NCBI RefSeq assembly: GCF_900104955.1
Contig: NZ_FNSI01000001.1
Span: 5,490,001-5,554,000 of the forward strand
DNA: 64,000 nt
Direction of reading: 5' to 3'
From: Beijerinckia sp. 28-YEA-48
Lineage (GTDB): Bacteria > Pseudomonadota > Alphaproteobacteria > Rhizobiales > Beijerinckiaceae
In this document: piece after piece, positions 8,697-17,408 of the stretch
Position numbering within the stretch: the first letter of the stretch is position 1
Layout of the letters: each line of letters opens with the position of its first letter
Notes under the pieces: model-generated
What the model was told of the DNA's origin: nothing
The model's database searches: none
The model's input: only the letters and a program-made list of their open reading frames with translations
Made by a program: the position numbers and the translations under genes

Positions 8697-9560
8697 ATGA
8701 GTGACGCGTCCAGCCTGTACACCTTCACCATTTCGCCGAACGGCCCGGTTTTCGATCTGCCGCTTTATGTTGCCCGCGACGAGGGTCTGTTTGAGAAGCA
8801 CGGGCTGAAGGTGGAGTTCGCCAAGGCGTTCGACCCGCTGAACAGCTCCAAGGATCCGTTCCAGCGTCAGAAGGAAGTGCTGTACGAATCGGGCAAGGCC
8901 AGCGCCTACAATCTGTGCGAATGGGCCGGGCTCGACCGCTCGGAAAAGAGTGGGCGCGGTAGCCGCGTGTTCAGCCTGCGGCCGGCGGTGGCGGCTCAGG
9001 CCCTCATCACCTTCGACGAAGACATTCAGGAGCCGCGCGATCTCGAAGGCGTCGCCATCGGCATCAACGAACTCACCGGCTCGCACTACACGACCCTGCA
9101 GCTGCTCGAAGGCACCATTCCGCGCGACGGCATCATCCTCGAACACGCCGGCTCGCCGCATGTGCGCTACGACGCGTTGAAGCGCGGCGAGATCAAGGTC
9201 ATCGCCATCATGGAGCCGTTCATCAGCCTGGCGCTGAAGGAAGGCGCTCATATCGTCGCGGTTAACTACTATCGTGGCTCGGAAGTGATCTCGCCGGATG
9301 TGCCGGAGCAACATCGCGAGGCCTATGTGGCGGCGGTGAATGAAGCCGCCGATCGGATCAAGGCGAACTTCGACAAGTACAAGCACCACATCGTCAAGCA
9401 GGTGGAAGGCAAGCTGGCGCCGGAAGAACTGCTGTCGCATTTCGTCCACTACACCCGCTCCAAGCCGCTCGATGAGAAGCGCTTCGACTACACCTATGAG
9501 TGGATGAAGACCTGGAACCTGACGCCGGGCATCAACAACTACCACGCGCTGGTGGCGTGA
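8697..9560 (+). CDS. NMT1/SsuA-like substrate-binding protein without signal peptide
   Basis: The 287-residue protein has the NMT1/THI5-SsuA-like fold signature: PLYVARDEGLFEKHGLKVEF at the N-terminus, then LITFDEDIQEPRDLEGVAIGI and a hinge region. ATG 8697 has AGGAA upstream. Upstream in-frame codons to 8556 are open but give a basic, non-conserved extension. No signal peptide follows ATG 8697, which is unusual for a binding protein and resembles enzymes or sensors that share this fold. It is the first gene of a cluster: a second, Tat-exported binding protein follows after 6 bp, then permease and ATPase. The ligand is unknown; pyrimidines, sulfonates or aromatics are typical of relatives. 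Confidence 0.8.
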   Translation: MSDASSLYTFTISPNGPVFDLPLYVARDEGLFEKHGLKVEFAKAFDPLNSSKDPFQRQKEVLYESGKASAYNLCEWAGLDRSEKSGRGSRVFSLRPAVAAQALITFDEDIQEPRDLEGVAIGINELTGSHYTTLQLLEGTIPRDGIILEHAGSPHVRYDALKRGEIKVIAIMEPFISLALKEGAHIVAVNYYRGSEVISPDVPEQHREAYVAAVNEAADRIKANFDKYKHHIVKQVEGKLAPEELLSHFVHYTRSKPLDEKRFDYTYEWMKTWNLTPGINNYHALVA

Positions 9561-9566
9561 CATCCG

Positions 9567-10556
9567 ATGGCTTCATTCAAAATGACCCGGCGGCAATTTG
9601 CCGTCGGCGCGGGAAGTGCTGCACTCGTCCTCCCCGGGGCAGCGCTTCCCGCTCCTTCCAACGCCTATCGGGCCCGCCTGAGTAAATCTCTGGCGGGCAC
9701 GGCGGGCACTTTGCAAGATGGCATGATCCGTAAGTTTCCGGAGTTGTCGCAAGGGCTCGAGATCGACTGGGTCGATGGCGATCCAGGCCAGCTCCAGGTG
9801 TTCATCCTGTCAGGCGCGCTCGATTCTGGTCCGTTCGGCGCGCTCGGCCTGGCTGAGGCAGCGCAGAAGGGCGCCGATCTGGTGATGTTTGGGCCACGCC
9901 TCAACAATCACGGCTCATGGATCGTGCGCGCCGACAGTCCGTTCAAACACCCTTCCGATCTGAAGGGCCGCAAGATCGCGACGCAATTGCCGACCAGCGA
10001 TACCTATCGCCATGCGCGCATGGCGGCGGCGTTGCACAAGCTCGATCTGCAAAAGGATTTCCAGGTCATCTTTGGCTCGTCGATCGCCAACATCGCGCTG
10101 TTCAATCGCGGCGATGTCGATGCGGTGATCGCCATCGAGCCGACGTCGACGCGTCTGATCGCGCAAGGGCATCGCGAGATCGCCCGTGTCGCCGATCAGT
10201 GGAAAGAGGCGACGGGTGACGCAGCGCCGCTGTCGCTCGTCACCTGTGCGGGCACACGGCAATGGGTCGAGAAAAACCCGGAGACGGCGCGGCGTGTCGG
10301 TGCGCAGGCTCAGGCGATCAATCGTAAATTCGTGGCCGATCCGACGATCGTGCGCGATCCCGATATTTACCGGCCCATGGGCTTCAAGGAGAGCGACACG
10401 GCGATCATCGATCTGCTCGTCGAACGCTTACCGCGCGTCTATGCCACGGAATGGAACAAGGCAGTCTTCGATGGTTTCGATCGACAGCTCGAAGTCGCCC
10501 TCTCTCTCGGAATCATCGAGAAGAAGCCGGCCAAACGTTACTATCAAGAGCTTTAA
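9567..10556 (+). CDS. ABC transporter substrate-binding protein (NMT1/SsuA type), Tat-exported
   Basis: The N-terminus has a twin-arginine signal (TRRQFAVGAGSAALVLPGAA). The mature protein shows the NitT/TauT/SsuA-type binding fold: DWVDGDPGQLQVFILSGALD, then SPFKHPSDLKGRKIATQL and a GDVDAVIAIEPT hinge strand. It is 329 aa, typical of the family, and should deliver an anionic or heteroaromatic ligand to the permease encoded next. The permease frame begins inside the last 86 bp of this gene, which suggests translational coupling. It is the second of two binding proteins in one cluster. Confidence 0.88.
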   Translation: MASFKMTRRQFAVGAGSAALVLPGAALPAPSNAYRARLSKSLAGTAGTLQDGMIRKFPELSQGLEIDWVDGDPGQLQVFILSGALDSGPFGALGLAEAAQKGADLVMFGPRLNNHGSWIVRADSPFKHPSDLKGRKIATQLPTSDTYRHARMAAALHKLDLQKDFQVIFGSSIANIALFNRGDVDAVIAIEPTSTRLIAQGHREIARVADQWKEATGDAAPLSLVTCAGTRQWVEKNPETARRVGAQAQAINRKFVADPTIVRDPDIYRPMGFKESDTAIIDLLVERLPRVYATEWNKAVFDGFDRQLEVALSLGIIEKKPAKRYYQEL

Positions 10557-11319
10557 CGGGCCGGCGATCAGCACGCTGCTGCTGCCGGCGCTGTTTCTTG
10601 TCGTGCTCGCCGTGGCCTGGGAGGTCATGGCGCGCACGCTCGCCAATCCGCTTGTGCCGCATGTGGCGGAGATCGGCGCCGAACTGGTGCGCATTTTCAG
10701 CGATGGTTCGTTCTTCCGCCAGGTGCAGGTGACGCTCGGTCGGGTCGGACTGGGCTTCGTCTTCGCCTTCGTTCTGTCCTTGGCACTGGGCATCGCCATG
10801 GCGCGCAATAAATATGTCCAGCGCTTCGCCGAACCGGCGGTGCTGATCGGTCTCACTGTGCCAGGCCTGGTCTGGGCGCTGCTCTGTGTCATCTGGTTTG
10901 GCATTTCGCTGACCACGTCAACGGTCGCGGTGGCCTTGAGCCTAGCGCCGCCGCTGACGCTCAGTGTCGCGCAGGGCCTGAAGACCGTCAGCGCCGAATT
11001 GCAGGAGATCACCGCCGTCTATCAATTGTCGCTGCGGGCGCGGCTGCGCTTCCTGTGGCTGCCGACGCTCTATCCGTTCCTGCTCAACGGCATTCGCATC
11101 GGCCTGTCGATGGCGTGGAAGGTGATTGTGCTGGTCGAAATCTTCGGCCTCTCAAGCGGCGTCGGCTATCGGCTCAACGTCGAATATAGCTCGATGAATG
11201 TCGCCGGCGTGCTCGCCTGGACCATCGGCTTCGCTCTGGTGATGGCCATTCTCGAATACGGTTTCATCGGCGGGCTCGAGCGGCGGTTGACGCGCTGGCG
11301 GCGCGTAGCGGCGGTGTGA
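10471..11319 (+). CDS. ABC transporter permease (SsuC/TauC type)
   Basis: A BPD_transp_1-family inner-membrane permease, 282 aa, with about six helices. The cytoplasmic loop ELQEITAVYQLSLRARLRFLWLPTLYPFLLNGIRIG is the EAA motif that contacts the ATPase. The start is uncertain: the only ATG before the first helix is at 10471, overlapping the binding-protein gene by 86 bp and giving a 35-residue Ser/Arg-rich lead. No GTG or TTG lies between there and the helix. Together with the ATPase four bases downstream it forms the import channel. Confidence 0.9.
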   Translation: MVSIDSSKSPSLSESSRRSRPNVTIKSFNGPAISTLLLPALFLVVLAVAWEVMARTLANPLVPHVAEIGAELVRIFSDGSFFRQVQVTLGRVGLGFVFAFVLSLALGIAMARNKYVQRFAEPAVLIGLTVPGLVWALLCVIWFGISLTTSTVAVALSLAPPLTLSVAQGLKTVSAELQEITAVYQLSLRARLRFLWLPTLYPFLLNGIRIGLSMAWKVIVLVEIFGLSSGVGYRLNVEYSSMNVAGVLAWTIGFALVMAILEYGFIGGLERRLTRWRRVAAV

Positions 11320-11323
11320 GGAT

Positions 11324-12124
11324 ATGATGTCAGTGGTCGATTCCTTGGCGGCCTTGGTTGCCACACCACCGGTCCCCCTCGCACCGGCGCTGACGGTCGA
11401 GCATGTCTCGAAACGGTTTGTCTCGCGCGCCGATACGGTCGTGGCGCTCGACGATGTGTCGTTGACGCTTGAGCCTAATGAAAGCTTGGGCATCGTCGGA
11501 CGCAGCGGTTGCGGCAAGTCGACCTTGCTGCGGCTGGTCGGTGGCCTTGATCCGGATTTTGAAGGCCGCATCCGTTTCGAAGACCAGGACATCGTCGGGC
11601 CGGGGCTTGATCGCGGTATCGTCTTTCAGGACCATCGGCTGTTTCCCTGGCTGACCATCAGCCAGAATGTCGGCATCGCTTTGCATGAGGCCGACATGCC
11701 GGAGGCGCAGAAGCGCCGCCGCGTTGCCGAGCATATCGAACTGGTTGGCCTGTCGGGCTTTGGCGATGCCTTCCCGCATCAATTGTCGGGCGGCATGTTG
11801 CAACGCGCCGCGATCGCGCGGGCGCTGGCCGCCGATCCGCGCCTGCTGCTGCTCGACGAGCCGTTTGGCGCGCTCGATGCCTTCAACAAAATTCATCTGC
11901 AACAGGAACTGCTGCGCATCTGGCGGATGCGCAATATTCCGATGATTCTCGTCACCCATGATCTCGAGGAGGCGATCTATCTGTGTGACCGCATCGTGGT
12001 TCTGTCGCCACGACCGGGGCGTATCCAGAGCATCGTGCCCGTCACCTTGCCGCGACCGCGCGATCGCACCTCGGCGGAGTTCACCTGCATCCGTAAGGAG
12101 CTGCTCGGCCAGCTTGGGTTTTAG
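11324..12124 (+). CDS. ABC transporter ATPase (SsuB/TauB type)
   Basis: This is the nucleotide-binding subunit of the importer. It has Walker A GRSGCGKST, Q-loop VFQDHRLFPW, signature LSGGMLQRAAIARALA (the usual Q of LSGGQ is M), Walker B LLLLDEPFGALD and the H-loop VTHDLEEA. This arrangement is typical of the nitrate/sulfonate/taurine family. Two ATGs in a row (11324, 11327) follow a GAGGAT. A run of about 20 residues rich in Ala and Pro precedes the domain. It completes the four-gene cluster; about 140 bp with a dispersed repeat follows. Confidence 0.94.
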   Translation: MMSVVDSLAALVATPPVPLAPALTVEHVSKRFVSRADTVVALDDVSLTLEPNESLGIVGRSGCGKSTLLRLVGGLDPDFEGRIRFEDQDIVGPGLDRGIVFQDHRLFPWLTISQNVGIALHEADMPEAQKRRRVAEHIELVGLSGFGDAFPHQLSGGMLQRAAIARALAADPRLLLLDEPFGALDAFNKIHLQQELLRIWRMRNIPMILVTHDLEEAIYLCDRIVVLSPRPGRIQSIVPVTLPRPRDRTSAEFTCIRKELLGQLGF

Positions 12125-12137
12125 GATTTTTGTTTTG

Positions 12138-12183
12138 ACGCATTTTCTGCACGCGAACCGGCAGCCACTTCGCTCGAAAATGC
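12138..12183. repeat. Short imperfect palindromic intergenic repeat
   Basis: The segment between GACGCATTTTCTGCACGCGA and CGAAAATGC, with an inner CGGCAGCC, forms a long imperfect hairpin (GCATTTTC / GAAAATGC). I know very similar sequences as abundant intergenic repeats in Rhizobiales. It lies just past the ABC operon and could end its transcript. Confidence 0.5.
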
Positions 12184-12197
12184 TATGATGTAAACCA

Positions 12198-12215
12198 TCA
12201 AGTTTATTTACTTGA
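12198..12215. promoter_or_regulatory. Candidate operator before the Bug-protein gene
   Basis: TCAAGT (12198-12203) and ACTTGA (12210-12215) form a perfect inverted repeat with the 6-bp AT spacer TTATTT. It lies 53 bp before the ATG at 12268, a plausible position for a repressor site overlapping a promoter. The binding regulator is unknown. Confidence 0.4.
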
Positions 12216-12267
12216 CCACCCTCCCGTCGGCACGCGACAGTGCGCGCGTTAAGACGGGGAGGAATTT

Positions 12268-13245
12268 ATGCTGACACGCCGCCAGGCTTTGGCCGGTTCG
12301 CTCGCGGGCGCCGCCACTTTGGGCTTCCATCAGGCTTTCGCGCAGGCGATCGGCAAACAGGCGACGATGATCGTCGGCTTTGCCGCCGGCGGCAGCACGG
12401 ACGCAACCGCCCGTTTGTTCGCTGAGCAATTGCGGGCGTATGCGCCCACTGTCATCGTCGAGAACAAAGTCGGCGCCGCCGGTCGCATCGCCGTCGACTA
12501 TGTGAAGAATGCCGAGCCCGACGGCAGTACGCTGCTCTACACGGTCGATTTCCCGCTGACCCTCTATCCGCACATTTTCAAGAAGCTCAATTACGATCCG
12601 ATCCGCGATCTGACGCCGGTGGCGCCGCTGACCAAGTCGGCGCTGGTGCTGAGCGTCGGCCCCTCGGTTCCAGCCAGCGTCAGGACGCTGCAGGATTTCG
12701 TCGCCTGGTCTAAGGCCAATGGGTCGAAAGCGAGCTATGCGACGACGGGCGCCGGCGGCACGCCGCATTTTGTTGGGGTGATGCTGTCGAACGCCAGCAA
12801 AGTGCCGATGACGCCTGTGCATTATCGCGGCGGCGCGCCGGCCCTTCAGGATCTTCTCGGTGGTCATGTGGCGGCCAGCATCAATCCGATTGGCGAGGCC
12901 TTGCCGCTGGCACTCGATGGCCAGATCCGCATGCTGGCGGTGGCCAGTTCGCAGCGCTCGCGCTTTTTGCCCGAGATCCCGACCATGCGCGAGGCGGGAT
13001 ATGACGCCGTGGTCGACACCTGGACCGGCATGTTCCTGCCGGCGAAGGCTGATCCGAAAGTGGTGGCGACCCTCAGCCAGGCGCTGGAAAAGGCCGTCCA
13101 ATTGCCGGCGATGATCGAGGCGCAGGCCAAATTCGCCAACGAGATGTTCTTCCTGCCGCAGCCGCAGTTCGCCCAGCAGGTGAAGGGCGACCTGGAACGC
13201 TGGGGGCCGATCGTGCAAGCCTCGGGGTTCGTGCCGGAAGAATAG
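12268..13245 (+). CDS. Orphan Bug/TctC-family substrate-binding protein
   Basis: A tripartite tricarboxylate-type (Bug) periplasmic receptor of 325 aa. It has a Tat-like leader (TRRQALAG), then MIVGFAAGGSTDATARLFAE, VENKVGAAGRIA, and the VHYRGGAPALQDLLGGHVA hinge region typical of the family. GGGGAGGAATTT supports ATG 12268. Members bind carboxylates (citrate, amino acids, aromatic acids) for TctAB transporters or as receptors for two-component systems; no tctA, tctB or sensor gene is in the window. The ligand is unknown. Confidence 0.92.
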   Translation: MLTRRQALAGSLAGAATLGFHQAFAQAIGKQATMIVGFAAGGSTDATARLFAEQLRAYAPTVIVENKVGAAGRIAVDYVKNAEPDGSTLLYTVDFPLTLYPHIFKKLNYDPIRDLTPVAPLTKSALVLSVGPSVPASVRTLQDFVAWSKANGSKASYATTGAGGTPHFVGVMLSNASKVPMTPVHYRGGAPALQDLLGGHVAASINPIGEALPLALDGQIRMLAVASSQRSRFLPEIPTMREAGYDAVVDTWTGMFLPAKADPKVVATLSQALEKAVQLPAMIEAQAKFANEMFFLPQPQFAQQVKGDLERWGPIVQASGFVPEE

Positions 13246-13321
13246 CGTCGTTTATCGCTGGAATTCAGTTTCGGTATCGGCGGTTGAGACGGCGATTTTG
13301 TGCTGGTATGGGGGAGTGGAT

Positions 13322-13336
13322 TGTTATACTATAACA
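13322..13336. promoter_or_regulatory. Zur-like box
   Basis: TGTTATACTATAACA is a 15-bp near-perfect palindrome (TGTTATA-C-TATAACA) of the type bound by the zinc repressor Zur in proteobacteria. It lies 29 bp before the GTG that opens the zinc-uptake operon. I therefore predict that the following small His-rich gene and the ABC importer are derepressed in zinc shortage. Confidence 0.8.
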
Positions 13337-13364
13337 GTACATTTCCTCGTTCCGGCAGTTTGGC

Positions 13365-13580
13365 GTGCACGATCACCATCATTCCTCCGCTTCCGGCCAT
13401 GGGCACAGCCACGAACATGCCCATGACCATGCCCATGAGGCCGCCGTTCTGGCGCCGGTCCATGCGCGGGCGGCGATTCCGGGCTTTTCGCTGCTGCGGC
13501 TGTCAGCCGGCCAGCGTCTGGCCGGAGCAGGGTTGATCGTCATCGCCCTGTGGGCCGCCGTCTTCTGGGCTCTGAAATAA
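13365..13580 (+). CDS. Small His-rich single-pass membrane protein of the zinc operon
   Basis: A 71-residue frame starting at GTG. The first 24 residues after the start are nearly all His, Asp, Glu, Gly, Ser and Ala, with 11 His. A linker and one C-terminal membrane helix (GAGLIVIALWAAVFWALK) follow. It ends two bases before the ATPase start. The position directly after a Zur-like box, plus the His cluster, suggests a zinc-binding accessory, perhaps a metal buffer at the membrane facing the cytoplasm; that is inference. The weak ribosome site and GTG start leave some doubt about the exact N-terminus. Confidence 0.7.
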   Translation: MHDHHHSSASGHGHSHEHAHDHAHEAAVLAPVHARAAIPGFSLLRLSAGQRLAGAGLIVIALWAAVFWALK

Positions 13581-13582
13581 GC

Positions 13583-14323
13583 ATGAGTGCTGCCATTACA
13601 TTCCGCGATCTGACGCTCGGTTACGACCGGCATCCGGCCGTGCATCATCTGTCGGGCCGGGTCGAGAACGGCGCGCTGCTCGCCGTCTGCGGCCCCAATG
13701 GCGCCGGCAAGTCGACCCTGTTGAAGGGCATCGCCGGGGCGCTGAAGCCGCTCGGTGGTGCGGTGAAGCTTGAGGGCTGCCGGCCGCGCGACATCGCCTA
13801 TCTGCCGCAAGCGGCCGAGATCGACCGTTCGTTTCCGATCAATGTCTTCGATCTGGTGGCGATGGGCGCCTGGCGCTCGGCCGGCCTCTTTGGCGGCCTT
13901 GGACATAAGGCGCGCGAACGCACCTATGAGGCGATCGCTGCCGTCGGCCTCACCGGTTTCGAGGATCGCGCCATCGGCACCTTGTCGGGCGGCCAGATGC
14001 AACGTGCTTTGTTCGCGCGGGTGCTGTTGCAGGACGCGCCGATCATTCTGCTCGACGAGCCTTTCAATGCCATCGACCAACGCACGGTCGCCGATCTGGT
14101 CGATCTGATCAGCCGTTGGCATGGCGAAAAGCGCACGGTGCTCGCCGTACTGCATGATCTCGATCTGGTGCGTAAACATTTCCCACAGACCCTGCTGATG
14201 GCGCGCGAAAGCATTGCCTGGGGTGACACGGGACAGGTGCTCAGCGCCGAGAATCTGCTGTCGGCCCGGCGCATGGCGGAAGCTTTCGACCGCCAGGCGC
14301 ATGAATGCGAACGCGCCGCGTGA
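13583..14323 (+). CDS. znuC: Zinc ABC transporter ATPase
   Basis: The ATPase of a cluster-9 metal importer, 246 aa. It has Walker A GPNGAGKST near residue 38, LPQAAEIDRSFPINVFDLVAMG (the conserved region after the Q-loop in Znu/Mnt-type ATPases), signature LSGGQMQRALFARVLLQ and Walker B IILLDEPFNAID. ATG 13583 follows the small gene by two bases. Permease and binding protein follow, so this is a complete importer. Zinc specificity comes from the Zur-like box and the binding-protein ligands; the AztA name used for a related actinobacterial/alphaproteobacterial system would fit equally well. Confidence 0.93.
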   Translation: MSAAITFRDLTLGYDRHPAVHHLSGRVENGALLAVCGPNGAGKSTLLKGIAGALKPLGGAVKLEGCRPRDIAYLPQAAEIDRSFPINVFDLVAMGAWRSAGLFGGLGHKARERTYEAIAAVGLTGFEDRAIGTLSGGQMQRALFARVLLQDAPIILLDEPFNAIDQRTVADLVDLISRWHGEKRTVLAVLHDLDLVRKHFPQTLLMARESIAWGDTGQVLSAENLLSARRMAEAFDRQAHECERAA

Positions 14324-14327
14324 CGAC

Positions 14328-15197
14328 ATGATCTACGACACGCTGATCGGCCCCTTCGCCGAATTCGATTTCATGCGCCGTGCACTTGTCGGCGCGGTGG
14401 CGCTCGCTCTGTCGGGCGCGCCACTCGGTGTCTTTTTGATCCTGCGCCGCATGGCTTTGACCGGCGATGCCATGGCCCACGCGATCCTGCCGGGCGCGGC
14501 GCTCGGCTATCTCGTTGCCGGCCTGTCGCTGCCGGCGATGACCTTGGGCGGCCTTGCCGCCGGCTTCACGGTGGCGCTGTTGGCGGGTGTCGTGGCGCGC
14601 TTCACCGCGCTGCGTGAAGATGCCTCACTCGCTGGCTTCTATCTTCTGTCTTTGGCGCTGGGTGTCGTCATCGTGTCGGTGCGTGGATCCAATGTCGATC
14701 TGCTGCACGTGCTGTTTGGCAGTGTGCTGGCGCTGGATGACGCCACCTTGCTGTTGCTGGCCACCATCGCCACGATCACCTTGGTGGTGCTCGCCATCGG
14801 CTATCGCGCACTGGCGCTGGAAACGCTCGATCCGGGTTTTCTCGCCTCAGTCAGTGGGGCGGGGGCGCCAACGCAGCTGGTGTTTCTCGCGCTCGTCGTG
14901 CTCAACCTCGTCGGCGGCTTCCACGCGCTGGGCACCTTGCTGGCTGTCGGCCTGATGATGTTGCCGGCGGCGGCCGGGCGGCTGTGGTCGGCCGATATCA
15001 CGGTGATGACGCTGGTCGCCGTCACGATCGGGCTCTTCTCGAGTTATGTCGGCCTGCTGCTGTCTTATTACTACGGTCTGCCGGCGGGCCCGGCGATCAT
15101 TCTCGTGGCCGGCGTGGTGCATCTGGTTTCGCTCGTCTTTGGACGCGCGGGCGGATTGATCCGTCATGTTTCCATTGGTCGTCATCTCGAAGCATAG
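14328..15197 (+). CDS. znuB: Zinc ABC transporter permease
   Basis: A cluster-9 metal permease of 289 aa with eight or nine helices. The LILRRMALTGDAMAHAILPGAALGYL segment and the HALGTLLAVGLMMLPAAAGRLWS segment are the conserved cores of this family. Start choice: ATG 14328 lies 4 bp after the ATPase stop. ATG 14301 is also in frame and would overlap the ATPase gene. The ending (HVSIGRHLEA) is cytoplasmic. Confidence 0.92.
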   Translation: MIYDTLIGPFAEFDFMRRALVGAVALALSGAPLGVFLILRRMALTGDAMAHAILPGAALGYLVAGLSLPAMTLGGLAAGFTVALLAGVVARFTALREDASLAGFYLLSLALGVVIVSVRGSNVDLLHVLFGSVLALDDATLLLLATIATITLVVLAIGYRALALETLDPGFLASVSGAGAPTQLVFLALVVLNLVGGFHALGTLLAVGLMMLPAAAGRLWSADITVMTLVAVTIGLFSSYVGLLLSYYYGLPAGPAIILVAGVVHLVSLVFGRAGGLIRHVSIGRHLEA

Positions 15198-15204
15198 GAA
15201 GACC

Positions 15205-16146
15205 ATGCGACGTCTTGTTCCGACGCGGCGCCAGGCTCTGGCGCTGGCTTTCTCGCTGTTTGCCGCTCCCGTCTCGACATCGGCTTGGGCGCAGGCTGAG
15301 ACAAAACAGGCCGAGACAAAACTGCCGGTCGTGGCGTCGTTCTCGATTCTTGGCGATCTGGTGCGTCAGGTGGGGGGCGACCGTGTCGCGCTCGACGTTC
15401 TGGTGGGGCCGGGGGCGGACGCCCATGTCTACGCGCCGACGCCGAATGACGCGAAGAAATTGACCTTGGCCAAAGTGGTCTTCGTCAACGGCATCCGCTT
15501 CGAGGGCTGGATGGACCGGCTGGTGCGCTCCTCCGGCACGAAAGCGCTGGTGGTGACGGCGACCAAGGGCGTGAAGCCATTGACCATGACGGAACGCCAC
15601 GCCGGGCATAATCATTCGGCCTCCGATCCGCATGCCTGGCAGGATGTGGCCAATACGAAGCTCTATGTCGCCAATATTCGTGATGCGTTGATCGATGCGG
15701 ATGCGGCGGGCGCTGAGGGCTATCGCGCCCGTGCGGAGGCCTATCTGAAACAGCTCGACACGCTTGATGCGGATGTCCGCACGGGCTTGGCGGCCATTCC
15801 GGCGGAGCGCCGCCGCATCATCACCACCCATGATGCGTTCGGTTATTTCGGCGCCGCCTATAATATGACGCTGATTTCGCCCCAGGGCGTCTCGACCGAG
15901 AGCGAGGCTTCGGCCCAGGACGTGGCGCGGATCATCCGCCAGATCCGGCAGGAAAAGGTGCCGGCGGTGTTCGTCGAGAACATCTCGGACCCACGCCTGG
16001 CCGAACGCATCGCCGGGGAGACCGGGGCGCGGATCGGCGGCACGCTCTATTCGGATTCCCTGTCGGTGGCCGGCGGCCCGGCGTCGACTTATATCGAAAT
16101 GATGCGCCACAACCTCGGCGAATTGGTCAAGGCGCTGAAACCCTGA
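15205..16146 (+). CDS. znuA: Zinc-type metal ABC transporter binding protein
   Basis: A cluster A-I periplasmic metal-binding protein of 313 aa with a signal peptide ending AWAQ. Likely metal ligands are His74 (ADAHVYAPT), His143 (DPHAWQD), His209 (TTHDAFGYF) and Asp284 (YSDSLS). Zinc-type members have His at the third position, whereas manganese-type members have Glu, so zinc is favoured. The His-rich loop of classical ZnuA is shortened to RHAGHNHSASDPH, as in AztC-like proteins. AGGA precedes ATG 15205. It is the last gene of the Zur-linked importer. Confidence 0.9.
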   Translation: MRRLVPTRRQALALAFSLFAAPVSTSAWAQAETKQAETKLPVVASFSILGDLVRQVGGDRVALDVLVGPGADAHVYAPTPNDAKKLTLAKVVFVNGIRFEGWMDRLVRSSGTKALVVTATKGVKPLTMTERHAGHNHSASDPHAWQDVANTKLYVANIRDALIDADAAGAEGYRARAEAYLKQLDTLDADVRTGLAAIPAERRRIITTHDAFGYFGAAYNMTLISPQGVSTESEASAQDVARIIRQIRQEKVPAVFVENISDPRLAERIAGETGARIGGTLYSDSLSVAGGPASTYIEMMRHNLGELVKALKP

Positions 16147-16300
16147 CCGGATCGCGGTTTAACGGCGGGATTCTCCCGATTTTCCCGTCGGATAGATCCC
16201 AGCTTGTCAGCGGCCGAGCGGCCGACTATCTCTCCGGTCAGATTTAGCCTTTCAGGCCCAAAAATGTCGCGCCGCGTAGAACGGCCGGCCGGAGACCTCC

Positions 16301-17341
16301 ATGACCGCACCCAACGAAAAGATTCCCGTTACCGTGCTCACCGGCTACCTCGGCGCCGGCAAGACGACCTTGCTGAACCGCATTCTGACCGAGGACCACG
16401 GCCATAAATTCGCGGTCATCGTCAACGAATTCGGCGAAATCGGCATCGACAACGATCTGATCGTCGGCGCTGACGAAGAAGTGTTCGAGATGAACAACGG
16501 CTGCATCTGCTGCACCGTGCGCGGCGATCTGATCCGCATCATCGAAGGTCTGATGAAGCGCAAGGGCAAGTTCGACGCCATTCTGGTCGAGACCACGGGC
16601 CTCGCCGATCCGGCGCCGGTGGCGCAGACCTTCTTCGTCGACCAGGACGTGCAGGACCAGGCGCGGCTCGACGCGGTCGTCACCGTCGCCGACGCCAAAT
16701 GGCTGTCGGAGCGGCTGAAGGATGCGCCGGAAGCCAAGAACCAGATCGCCTTCGCCGACGTTATCCTGCTCAACAAGCAGGATCTCGTCTCGCCGGAGGA
16801 ATTGCGCGAAGTCGAGGCGCGCATTCGCGCCATCAACCCCTACGCCAAGCTGCACAAGACCTCGCGCTGCGATGTACCGCTTGACGCAGTGCTCGGCCGC
16901 AACGCCTTCGATCTCGACCGTATCCTCGAAATCGAGCCGGATTTTCTTGAAGTGGACGACCACGATCATCATGATCATGACCACCACGATCATGGCCACG
17001 GCCACCATCACGACCATGGTCACGGGCTGAAGCATTATCACGACGAAGAGATGCAGTCGGTCTCGTTTCACATTGATGGCGATGTCGATCCGCACCGCTT
17101 CATGCCGTGGATCAACCATATCGCCCAGACCGAGGGCCCGAGCTTGCTGCGCTACAAGGGCATTCTGGCGTTCAAGGACGAGCCGAAGCGTTTCGTCTTC
17201 CAGGCCGTGCATATGATCCTGGATGGCGATCTGCAGCGCGATTGGAAGCCGGGCGAGAAACGTGAATCGAAGATCGTCTTCATCGGCCGCAAGATCGATG
17301 CTGATTTGCTGCGCGAAGGCTTCATGGCCTGCAAGGCTTGA
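16301..17341 (+). CDS. COG0523/CobW-family GTPase, zinc-type metallochaperone candidate
   Basis: A G3E-family P-loop GTPase of 346 aa. It shows Walker [10 protein letters not shown] (15-23), the family CxCC metal motif GCICC (67-71), [11 protein letters not shown], and NKQD for guanine specificity. A very dense His/Asp run occupies about residues 218-249, followed by the CobW C-terminal domain. Zinc-associated members (ZigA, ZNG1 type) pass metal to client enzymes in zinc shortage. Its place after the zinc importer supports that role, although 154 bp separate it from znuA and I see no second Zur box. The CobW cobalamin role is unlikely, as no cob gene is near. Confidence 0.9.
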   Translation: MTAPNEKIPVTVLTGYLGAGKTTLLNRILTEDHGHKFAVIVNEFGEIGIDNDLIVGADEEVFEMNNGCICCTVRGDLIRIIEGLMKRKGKFDAILVETTGLADPAPVAQTFFVDQDVQDQARLDAVVTVADAKWLSERLKDAPEAKNQIAFADVILLNKQDLVSPEELREVEARIRAINPYAKLHKTSRCDVPLDAVLGRNAFDLDRILEIEPDFLEVDDHDHHDHDHHDHGHGHHHDHGHGLKHYHDEEMQSVSFHIDGDVDPHRFMPWINHIAQTEGPSLLRYKGILAFKDEPKRFVFQAVHMILDGDLQRDWKPGEKRESKIVFIGRKIDADLLREGFMACKA

Positions 17342-17408
17342 ACGCGTTTCAATCTGCGGCGCGAAAGCTTAATCCTTAGGGCGGACGGCGCGATGCGCCG
17401 TCCCTTGC

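Noticed and set aside
16147..16300. Second Zur box before the COG0523 GTPase gene
   Set aside because: The gap contains GC-rich inverted repeats (CGGCCGAGCGGCCG) but nothing close to TGTTATA-N-TATAACA.
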